From contig JAAVZC010000008.1 in NCBI GenBank assembly GCA_022791455.1, positions 1 to 64,000 on the forward strand: DNA of 64,000 nt, in the 5' to 3' direction. Made by a program: the position numbers and the translations under genes. The DNA is from Eggerthellaceae bacterium (GTDB taxonomy: Bacteria; Actinomycetota; Coriobacteriia; Coriobacteriales; Eggerthellaceae). The first letter of the stretch is position 1, and each line of letters opens with the position of its first letter. The notes beneath the pieces are model-generated. The model saw only the letters and a program-made list of their open reading frames with translations, was not told where the DNA came from and did no database searches. Of this stretch, positions 52,772-59,267 are shown piece by piece.

Positions 52772-55108
52772 ATGAAGGGGACGGCGGCGAAGACTTATTT
52801 GGCCCATGGCGGAAGTGCGATGGAAGAGCGCGGCGCGCGGCGACGGGTGCTGACCGGTGCGGTGGCAGCATTGCTGGCGCTTGTGGCGGCGGTGCTGCTG
52901 ATTGCGGCGGCGCCGGCCATTGGCCTTACCGGCACCCTAGCCCATGGCGAAGCGGCCGATTGGGAAGGGGAGCGCGGCCCGGAGTTTCCCGCTATTGACG
53001 ACGAGTTCGCCGTGGACGACCCCAAGCCCGCAACGGTGCCCGCCATCACGGTGACGTTGCGCGATCCGGTGACCGGTGTGAGCAAGCAGATCCAGACCAC
53101 TACTGGCTCCATCGCCCTGCCCACCTACCAAGAGTGCGGCATGACGCCGCCGGAAGGTGCCCAGTTCGTTGGCTGGTCCACCGATTCCAACGGCAAGAAG
53201 AACGTCTACGCCGCCGGGCAGATGTTCCCCGATAACGCCTCCCATACCGCCATGCTCACCCAAGATACCGTGGTCTACGCTATCTGGTTGATGCCGGGGG
53301 ACTATGGCAGCACGGTGACCGCGTACTATTACATTCGCCTTGACGGCGTGATTCCCTTCGAGCCTGATTCCCATGCGAACTCTGGTTATGCGCCGGCTGG
53401 CTCTGCCACCATCTTGCGCGGCACTCTGAACCGGCCCACTGCGGTTACCAACAACCTGGCAGTGGTGCAGGCGAATTTGAGGCGCCAGCCCCAAGACGCG
53501 GCAATTCAGACAGCGCTTACGGGTACCGGCGTATCCTACGATCCCAACACCCAGAAAGTGGTCTGGTACGTCATCAAGGCCCGCGAAGCGGGCGGCAACA
53601 ATATGTTCAACGTCGACGGCGTCATCGTGAGCAAGACGGCCAACCTGGTGATCTACGACTCCAACGGCGGCGATTCGAATGTTCCTCCGGCAGTAGCCTA
53701 CCAGCAGGGGCAGACGGTGACCGTGAACACGGACACGCGTCCCACGCGCTGGGGATATCAGTTCATGGGCTGGTCGGAAGACCCGGCGGCCACGTCTCCC
53801 ACCTATGGGTCGGCAACCGGCGGCAGCTTCGCCATGCCGGGCAAGACGGTGACCCTCTACGCCGTGTGGCGCCCCAGTGTGGTGCCGGTGAAATACGTCG
53901 CCGAGCCGCAGAATCTGGGCCGGGTTTCCGTGGCCTCGAATTCCGTGACGGCGCTCACGGCCGAAGGGCTGACGGGTTCGGTGGCTAAGGCAAACGGCGC
54001 CAACCTCTTCGAAGGCTGGTACCAGGGCAGCACACTCGTCACCACCGACGTCAACCTGACCGAGGCCCTTGCCCGGGACAACCTGCTCACCGAGCGCAGC
54101 GTGGTCCTGCCCACCACCTTCGTCGCCCGTTTCGCCGAGGCGGCCCCCAGCCTGACGCTGGAGAAAGCCATTGCGAACGCGCCCGCCAACGGGGAGTACT
54201 TCACGCCCGGCGAGATCATCACCTTCTCGTTGAAGGTGATCAATTCCGGCAACGTGGCGCTGAAGAACGTGACCATCGATGATTCGCTGAGGACTCTGGA
54301 GCCCATCGGGGCACTGGGGGTGGCCGAAGAGCGCGACATCACCTACAACTACGAAGTGACCGACGCGGACGTGGAGGCCGGCTTCGTGCGCAACGTGGCC
54401 GTAGCTTCCGGCGTGTGCACCAGCCAGGCCACTAAGAGCGTGAAGAGCGAGCCCGCTTCGGTGGCGGCAGCGGTGCAGGCGGCGCCGGCCAATTCCACCT
54501 ACGTGGTGTACGGGGCCTATCCTTCCGCCGGTGGGTCGGTGGATATTCCCTACGAGGTGATGGACGCAGTGACGGCCGAAGGGCTGCGTACGGTGACCGC
54601 CACGCCTATGGAGGGTTACGAGTTCCAGGGCTGGTACCGCCACGACGGCGAGCTCATCTGCAACGATGAAGCGCTCGATGCCGACCTCATCAAGGATTCG
54701 CTGGTAAGCGACGCGCAGCGCTCGCCCTATGCGCCCACGTTGTTCCTGGCCTATTTCACGCCGCAGTCCGAAGAGCCGGACGAGCCCGACAACCCGGACA
54801 ATCCGGCGAACCCGGATGATCCCGCCAATCCCGACAACCCCGGGGACGGCACCGAGGGCGGTGACGACGCCAACGGCGGCGAAGCCGATGACGGCACCGG
54901 CAGCGATGTCGCGGACAACGATTCCGCAGCTGCTACCGAAAAGCCCACCTATCACACAATGAACAAGACGTCCGGCTCTGCCAGCTCCTCGTCGATGCCC
55001 CGCACGGCCGACGACTTGGGCACTGCCATCTGGACGATGATCGGCCTCATGGCCGCTGCCGGCGCCCTCGCCTTCGTCGCCCGTCACTTTCGCGATTGTT
55101 CGGAATGA
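52772..55108 (+). CDS. InlB-repeat-like surface protein with non-canonical MPRTA anchor
   Basis: About 778 residues. A basic head with a hydrophobic signal (RRRVLTGAVAALLALVAAVL, about 24-43) starts it. A Listeria/Bacteroides-type repeat is visible as WGYQFMGWSEDPAATSPTYG ... KTVTLYAVW (about 330-370), and a degenerate copy precedes it (FVGWSTDSNGKKNVYAAGQ). A DUF11-like domain follows (LTLEKAIANAP ... ITFSLKVINSGNVALKNVTI, about 460-520), then an Asp/Pro/Asn/Gly linker. The end reads SMPRTADDLG, a hydrophobic helix and ARHFRDCSE, which is like a sortase signal with MPRTA in place of LPXTG. ATG 52772 is best spaced from GAAGG; ATG 52736, 52766 and 52820 are alternatives. Confidence 0.7.
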   Translation: MKGTAAKTYLAHGGSAMEERGARRRVLTGAVAALLALVAAVLLIAAAPAIGLTGTLAHGEAADWEGERGPEFPAIDDEFAVDDPKPATVPAITVTLRDPVTGVSKQIQTTTGSIALPTYQECGMTPPEGAQFVGWSTDSNGKKNVYAAGQMFPDNASHTAMLTQDTVVYAIWLMPGDYGSTVTAYYYIRLDGVIPFEPDSHANSGYAPAGSATILRGTLNRPTAVTNNLAVVQANLRRQPQDAAIQTALTGTGVSYDPNTQKVVWYVIKAREAGGNNMFNVDGVIVSKTANLVIYDSNGGDSNVPPAVAYQQGQTVTVNTDTRPTRWGYQFMGWSEDPAATSPTYGSATGGSFAMPGKTVTLYAVWRPSVVPVKYVAEPQNLGRVSVASNSVTALTAEGLTGSVAKANGANLFEGWYQGSTLVTTDVNLTEALARDNLLTERSVVLPTTFVARFAEAAPSLTLEKAIANAPANGEYFTPGEIITFSLKVINSGNVALKNVTIDDSLRTLEPIGALGVAEERDITYNYEVTDADVEAGFVRNVAVASGVCTSQATKSVKSEPASVAAAVQAAPANSTYVVYGAYPSAGGSVDIPYEVMDAVTAEGLRTVTATPMEGYEFQGWYRHDGELICNDEALDADLIKDSLVSDAQRSPYAPTLFLAYFTPQSEEPDEPDNPDNPANPDDPANPDNPGDGTEGGDDANGGEADDGTGSDVADNDSAAATEKPTYHTMNKTSGSASSSSMPRTADDLGTAIWTMIGLMAAAGALAFVARHFRDCSE

Positions 55109-55214
55109 GTGAAAGCTCGCCCCAATCGGAAAAAGCACGCCATAGGGGGCCGCAAGTTGGTCTAGTATGAACCTGCGCATCTGCGCCGTATTGGATCGAC
55201 GAGAAAGGCCCCCA

Positions 55215-55940
55215 ATGAAATTCATCATCACCGAAGACTATGATGCCATGAGCCGCGCTGCCGCCAACGTGATCAGCGGCTACGTGACCTCTCATCCCAA
55301 CTGCGTGCTGGGGCTTGCGACCGGCTCTACTCCCATCGGGCTCTACAGCTGCCTTGTGAAGGACTACGAGGCGGGCATCCTGAGCTTCAAGGACGTCACC
55401 ACCTTCAACCTGGACGAGTACCGCGGCCTCGATCCGCAGCACGATCAGAGCTACCGCTACTTCATGGAGCACAACCTGTTCTCCCATGTAGACGTGGAGG
55501 CTTCTCGCACCCACGTGCCTGACGGCGCCTGCCCCGACGCCGAGGCCGCCTGCGCCGCCTACGAGCAGGGCATCGCCGAAGCCGGCGGATTGGGCCTGCA
55601 GCTGCTGGGCCTGGGCCACAACGGCCACATCGGCTTCAACGAGCCGGCGCCGGACTTCCCGAAGTATACCCACTGCGTCACCCTGACCGAGAGCACCATC
55701 AACGCCAACTCCCGTCTGTTCGACTCCGTGGACGACGTGCCCCGCGAGGCCTACACCATGGGTATCGGCACCATCATGGCGGCGAAGGAGATCCTGGTGG
55801 TGGCCAGCGGCGCCGACAAAGCCGACATCGTCCGCCGCGCCTTCTTCGGCCCCGTCACCCCGGAAGTGCCCGCCTCCGTGCTGCAATTCCATCCCAACGT
55901 GACGGTGATCGTAGACAAAGAAGCCGGCAGCCTCTGCTAG
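55215..55940 (+). CDS. nagB: Glucosamine-6-phosphate deaminase
   Basis: The enzyme converts glucosamine-6-phosphate to fructose-6-phosphate and ammonia, the last step of amino-sugar breakdown. The 241-residue protein begins MKFIITEDYDAMSRAAA and has LGLATGSTPIGLY (about 34-46), TFNLDEYRGL (about 66-75) and LGLGHNGHIGFNEP (about 133-146), which holds the active-site His. ATG 55215 follows GAGAAAGG. nagA follows after a 313-bp gap. Confidence 0.96.
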   Translation: MKFIITEDYDAMSRAAANVISGYVTSHPNCVLGLATGSTPIGLYSCLVKDYEAGILSFKDVTTFNLDEYRGLDPQHDQSYRYFMEHNLFSHVDVEASRTHVPDGACPDAEAACAAYEQGIAEAGGLGLQLLGLGHNGHIGFNEPAPDFPKYTHCVTLTESTINANSRLFDSVDDVPREAYTMGIGTIMAAKEILVVASGADKADIVRRAFFGPVTPEVPASVLQFHPNVTVIVDKEAGSLC

Positions 55941-55982
55941 CCTGCCCGCGGCCGCGCCGGCCGGAGGGATTCCGCTCGACGC
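55941..55982. repeat. Family D block, copy 1, directly after nagB
   Basis: A 42-bp GC-rich block starts at the base after the nagB stop codon. It matches 57398-57439, just after the nagA stop codon, at all but one position (CCTGCCCGCGG here, CCTGTCCGCGG there), and both continue into GGAGGGATTCCGCTCGACGC. Confidence 0.85.
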
Positions 55983-55994
55983 TCCCCGCGGGGG

Positions 55995-56078
55995 AGCGGG
56001 GCGGGGCAACCCTCAGTCGCTCAGACAGTCCTCGCTGCGCTGCGGAACTCGCTTGGTGAGGGCCGCCCCGCCCCGCTG
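55995..56078. repeat. Family C palindromic element
   Basis: Arms AGCGGGGCGGGGC and GCCCCGCCCCGCT flank the core CAGTCGCTCAGACAGTCCT and TGCGGAACTCGCTTGGTGAG. The core is shared with 37964-38072. Confidence 0.78.
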
Positions 56079-56098
56079 ATTCGTCAACGTATTGGGTC

Positions 56099-56128
56099 GT
56101 CATCCTGAGCGCAGCGAAGGATCTTTCC
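56099..56128. repeat. Family A half-element before nagA
   Basis: GTCATCCTGAGCGCAGCG then AAGGATCTTTCC is identical in its first 30 bases to the copy at 59718-59747 inside the FAD oxidoreductase gene. Confidence 0.85.
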
Positions 56129-56183
56129 ATCATCGGCAGTCCAGCCGAGGGGCATCAACGGAGAAGTTTTCAAGAACCTGTCG

Positions 56184-56206
56184 AAGGGGAGCTTTTGGCT
56201 CCCCTT
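56184..56206 (+). terminator. Hairpin with short T tract upstream of nagA
   Basis: A perfect 9-bp stem AAGGGGAGC / GCTCCCCTT around TTTTG ends in TTT. It may terminate nagB transcription or act as an attenuator for nagA, 48 bases before its start codon. Confidence 0.55.
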
Positions 56207-56253
56207 TGCGCTACTATGGGCCCGTTATTTCGATTGAGGAAAGGCGGTCGGTC

Positions 56254-57393
56254 ATGACCACTTCTGTGAGCGCAATTGTCGGGGGCAAAGTTTTCAACGG
56301 AGCCGACTTCGAGGCGGGCGAACTGCAAATCGCTGACGGGCAGTTCGTCGGCGATGTGACTGCGGCCGACGATGGGGAAGTGGTGGACGCCACGGGCTGC
56401 TACGTGATCCCCGGCCTGGTAGACCTGCACTTTCACGGCAGCGCTGGCGCCGATATCAGCGACGGCGACCTGGAGGGGCTGCACAAGATGGGCGCCTACG
56501 AGGCCTCTCGCGGTATCACCGCCATGTGCCCCGCCACTATGACGCTGCCGGAAGACGTGCTGACGAAGGCTGCCGAAGCCGCAGCCGCCTACGTGCCCGC
56601 TGCCAACGAAGCGGATTTGGTGGGCATCAACATGGAGGGCCCCTTCATCTCGCCCGACAAGGTGGGAGCCCAGAACCCCGAATTTGTTCGCAATCCCAGC
56701 GTGGAGGAGTTCCGCCGCTTGCAGAAGGTGGGAAATGGCCTGTTCAAGCTGGTGGACATCGCTCCCGAAGAGCCCGGCGCCGACGACTTCATCGAGCAGC
56801 TGGGCGATGAAGTGCGCATTTCCGTGGCCCATACCTCCTGCGATTACGAGACCGCTGCCCATGCCTTCGAGGAGGGCGCCCGCCACCTTACCCACTGCTA
56901 CAACGCCATGCCTTCCATGCACCATCGCAAGCCCGGCCCCATTCCCGCCGCCGTGGAGAACGGCGACGTGACGGCCGAGATCATTGCCGACGGCGTGCAC
57001 ATCCACCCCGCTATGGTGCGGCTGGCCTTCCACATGTTCGGCGACGACCACATGATTCTGGTTTCCGACACGCTGCGCGCGGCTGGCCTGGGCGACGGCG
57101 TGTACGACCTGGGCGGCCAGGACGTTACCGTGAAGGGCTACGAGGCGCGCATCGACAACGGCGCGCTAGCGGGCTCGGTGAGCGACCTCATGCGCTGCCT
57201 CTATGTGGCGGTGACGGAAATGGGCATTCCGCTCGCGAGCGCCGTGAAGGCCGCGAGCGCCAACCCTGCCCGCGCCCTGGGGCTTTCCGAGAAGTACGGC
57301 TCCCTGGAACCGGGCCACGTAGCCGACGCCGTCTTGCTGGACGAGCAAACCCTCGAACTAAAGGGAGTAATCCTCCGCGGCCAGTTGCTCTAA
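56254..57393 (+). CDS. nagA: N-acetylglucosamine-6-phosphate deacetylase
   Basis: The enzyme removes acetate from GlcNAc-6-P to give the substrate of NagB. The 379-residue amidohydrolase has GLVDLHFHGSAGAD (about residues 55-68), NMEGPFISP (about 127-135), the metal and substrate histidines in VAHTSCDY and LTHCYNAM (about 192-199 and 213-220), and the catalytic Asp in LVSDTLRAAG (about 270-279). ATG 56254 follows GAGGAAAGG. With nagB it lets the cell use GlcNAc, for example from mucin or peptidoglycan. Confidence 0.95.
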   Translation: MTTSVSAIVGGKVFNGADFEAGELQIADGQFVGDVTAADDGEVVDATGCYVIPGLVDLHFHGSAGADISDGDLEGLHKMGAYEASRGITAMCPATMTLPEDVLTKAAEAAAAYVPAANEADLVGINMEGPFISPDKVGAQNPEFVRNPSVEEFRRLQKVGNGLFKLVDIAPEEPGADDFIEQLGDEVRISVAHTSCDYETAAHAFEEGARHLTHCYNAMPSMHHRKPGPIPAAVENGDVTAEIIADGVHIHPAMVRLAFHMFGDDHMILVSDTLRAAGLGDGVYDLGGQDVTVKGYEARIDNGALAGSVSDLMRCLYVAVTEMGIPLASAVKAASANPARALGLSEKYGSLEPGHVADAVLLDEQTLELKGVILRGQLL

Positions 57394-57397
57394 GCCG

Positions 57398-57439
57398 CCT
57401 GTCCGCGGCCGCGCCGGCCGGAGGGATTCCGCTCGACGC
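57398..57439. repeat. Family D block, copy 2, directly after nagA
   Basis: This is the twin of 55941-55982. Downstream, CCCTCCGGCCGGCGCG (57508-57523) is its near inverted complement, so copy 2 looks like a complete palindromic element of about 130 bp and copy 1 like a left half. Confidence 0.8.
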
Positions 57440-57445
57440 GTCGTC

Positions 57446-57484
57446 GGCCTGAGCTAACTCCGCTTCGCGGAGTTAGCTCAGGCC
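57446..57484. repeat. Perfect 17-bp-arm palindrome
   Basis: GGCCTGAGCTAACTCCG (57446-57462) and its exact complement (57468-57484) flank CTTCG. No T tract follows. It is nested inside the family D element. Confidence 0.85.
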
Positions 57485-57534
57485 TCCTTTGGCTTAACCT
57501 CGCTCCACCCTCCGGCCGGCGCGTCCGCTACTCA

Positions 57535-57578
57535 TTGTCATCCTGAGCGGAGGGCGCAGCCCGGAGTCGAAGGATCTC
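57535..57578. repeat. Family A half-element upstream of the symporter gene
   Basis: TTGTCATCCTGAGCGGAGGG, the small hairpin GGGCGCAGCCC, then GGAGTCGAAGGATCTC: a left arm only. Confidence 0.85.
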
Positions 57579-57728
57579 GCTACTTTAGGCCGCTAAAGCG
57601 CCCGTTTCGCTCGAAACGGGCCGCGTTGCGCTGAGTTAACGAAGCTATTGGTACACTCAGACCCGAATTTTCGGGCTGACGCCGTTCGGCGCGCCTTTTT
57701 CACGCGACAAAAGGAGAGGCGGTTGCCG

Positions 57729-59159
57729 ATGGATGCCGTTGTAGATTTCATTAACCTGCTCGATGGGTGGGTGTGGGGCGTGCCCATGCTGGTGCTTTTG
57801 CTGGGCTCCCACATTTACCTCACGTTCCGCACGGGCTTCATTCAGCGCAAGCTGCCCACCGCCATCAAGCTGTCGGTGACGAAGGATCCGGACGCCCCCG
57901 GCGACATCTCCCAGTTCGGCGCCTTGTGCACCGCCCTTTCCGCCACCATCGGCACCGGCAATATCGTGGGCGTGGGCACCGCCATCATCGCGGGCGGCCC
58001 GGGCGCGGTGTTCTGGATGTGGATCACCGGCTTGTTCGGCATGGCCACCAAGTATTCTGAGACCTTCGCCGCGGTGAAGTATCGCGTGAAGGACCACAAC
58101 GGCAACATGCTCGGCGGTGCCATGTACGCTTGGGAGCGCGGCTTCAAGCGCGCCGACGGCTCCACGCCCGGTTGGGCGAAGGTGGGCGCGGTGCTGTTCG
58201 CGGCTTTCGCGGCCATCGCCTCCTTCGGCATCGGTTCGGCGGTGCAGTCCTCTGCCATGACCGAGGTCATCTCCACCAACCTGCCGGGCATCCCCGCGTG
58301 GGGCATCGGCCTGGCCATCGTCATCATGGTTTCCGTGGTTATCTTCGGCGGCGTGAAGGTTATTTCCAGCGTCTGCGAGAAGCTGGTGCCCTTCATGGCC
58401 ATCGCCTATGTGTGGGGCTGCATTGTCATTATTGGTATGAACTGGGAATTTGTGTGGCCGGCTCTGTGCCTCATCGTGGAGAGCGCTTTTACGGCGAAGG
58501 CGGCCTTCGGCGGCGCGCTGGGCTCCGGCCTCATGCTGGCGCTGCAGTTCGGCTGCGCCCGCGGCCTGTTCTCCAATGAGTCCGGCCTCGGCTCCGCCCC
58601 CATCGTGGCCTCTGCCGCCGCCACCCGCAACCCGGCCCGCCAGGCGCTCGTGTCCATGACCGGCACCTTCTGGGATACCGTCATCATCTGCCTGCTCACT
58701 GGCCTGGTGCTGGTGTCCACCATGATCGGCAACGCCGACCTCAACGCCCAGGTGATGGCCGGCAACATCACCGCCGGCGCCGCCCTTTCCAGCGCCGCCT
58801 TCGGCATGATCCCCTACATCGGCACACCCATCCTGGTGTTCGGCATGATCCTGTTCGCCTACTCCACCATCCTCGGCTGGTCCTACTACGGCAACCGCTG
58901 CGTCGCCTATCTGTTCGGCCGCCACTCCGTGCGTCCCTACCAGGTGCTCTACGTGGCTATCGCGTTCTTGGGCGCCATCGGCGTGGGCGACGTGGTGTGG
59001 ACAATCTCCGACATCACCAACGCGCTCATGGCCGTGCCCAACATCATCATGGTGCTCATGCTCTCTGGCCTCATCGCCCGCGAGACCCGCCATTACGTGT
59101 ACGAGCGCAACCTGGACGAGCGGGACGAAACTCCCATTCCCCAGATCGATTCCAAGTAA
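57729..59159 (+). CDS. Alanine/glycine:cation symporter (AGCS family)
   Basis: A 476-residue transporter with about eleven hydrophobic segments. It imports alanine or glycine with Na+ or H+. The family signature ALCTALSATIGTGNIVGVGT (about 63-82) and GLFSNESGLGSAPIV (about 281-295) are clear. ATG 57729 is preceded by AAGGAG at 57711-57716; TTG 57723 (adding Met-Pro) is better spaced and equally possible. It stands alone between the repeat-filled gap after nagA and a strong hairpin. Confidence 0.92.
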   Translation: MDAVVDFINLLDGWVWGVPMLVLLLGSHIYLTFRTGFIQRKLPTAIKLSVTKDPDAPGDISQFGALCTALSATIGTGNIVGVGTAIIAGGPGAVFWMWITGLFGMATKYSETFAAVKYRVKDHNGNMLGGAMYAWERGFKRADGSTPGWAKVGAVLFAAFAAIASFGIGSAVQSSAMTEVISTNLPGIPAWGIGLAIVIMVSVVIFGGVKVISSVCEKLVPFMAIAYVWGCIVIIGMNWEFVWPALCLIVESAFTAKAAFGGALGSGLMLALQFGCARGLFSNESGLGSAPIVASAAATRNPARQALVSMTGTFWDTVIICLLTGLVLVSTMIGNADLNAQVMAGNITAGAALSSAAFGMIPYIGTPILVFGMILFAYSTILGWSYYGNRCVAYLFGRHSVRPYQVLYVAIAFLGAIGVGDVVWTISDITNALMAVPNIIMVLMLSGLIARETRHYVYERNLDERDETPIPQIDSK

Positions 59160-59188
59160 CGTTTCTGCAAAACCTGCGACTTTCGGGT

Positions 59189-59230
59189 GCCCCGCCTTGG
59201 CCGCCGATTGCGGCCGGGGCGGGGCGCTTT
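59189..59230 (+). terminator. Large GC hairpin after the symporter gene
   Basis: GCCCCGCC-TT-GGCCGC pairs with GCGGCC-GG-GGCGGGGC (59189-59204 and 59210-59225) and is followed by GCTTT. The right arm overlaps the promoter of the next gene. Confidence 0.7.
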
Positions 59231-59235
59231 ATACT
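59208..59235 (+). promoter_or_regulatory. Promoter of the FAD oxidoreductase gene
   Basis: TTGCGG at 59208-59213 and TATACT at 59230-59235 are 16 bases apart. The hexamers match the rplB promoter exactly. It is embedded in the preceding terminator stem, and the start codon is only 33 bases downstream. Confidence 0.65.
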
Positions 59236-59267
59236 TGAGGGCGAAACTTACAACCGAAAGGATTGCC

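Larger units (their letters stand above)
55941..56253. other. nagB-nagA intergenic region built of repeats
   Basis: This 313-bp gap contains in order a family D block (55941-55982), a family C element (55995-56078), a family A half-element (56099-56128) and a hairpin (56184-56206), then the nagA ribosome binding site GAGGAAAGG. No gene is present. Confidence 0.7.
57394..57728. other. nagA-symporter intergenic region built of repeats and hairpins
   Basis: This 335-bp gap contains family D copy 2 (57398-57439), a perfect 17-bp palindrome (57446-57484), a sequence near 57505-57525 complementary to the family D block, a family A half-element (57535-57578), hairpins at 57583-57597 and 57601-57620, and a CCCGAATTTTCGGG palindrome at 57662-57675. 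The symporter ribosome binding site AAGGAG is at 57711-57716. No gene is seen. Confidence 0.7.
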
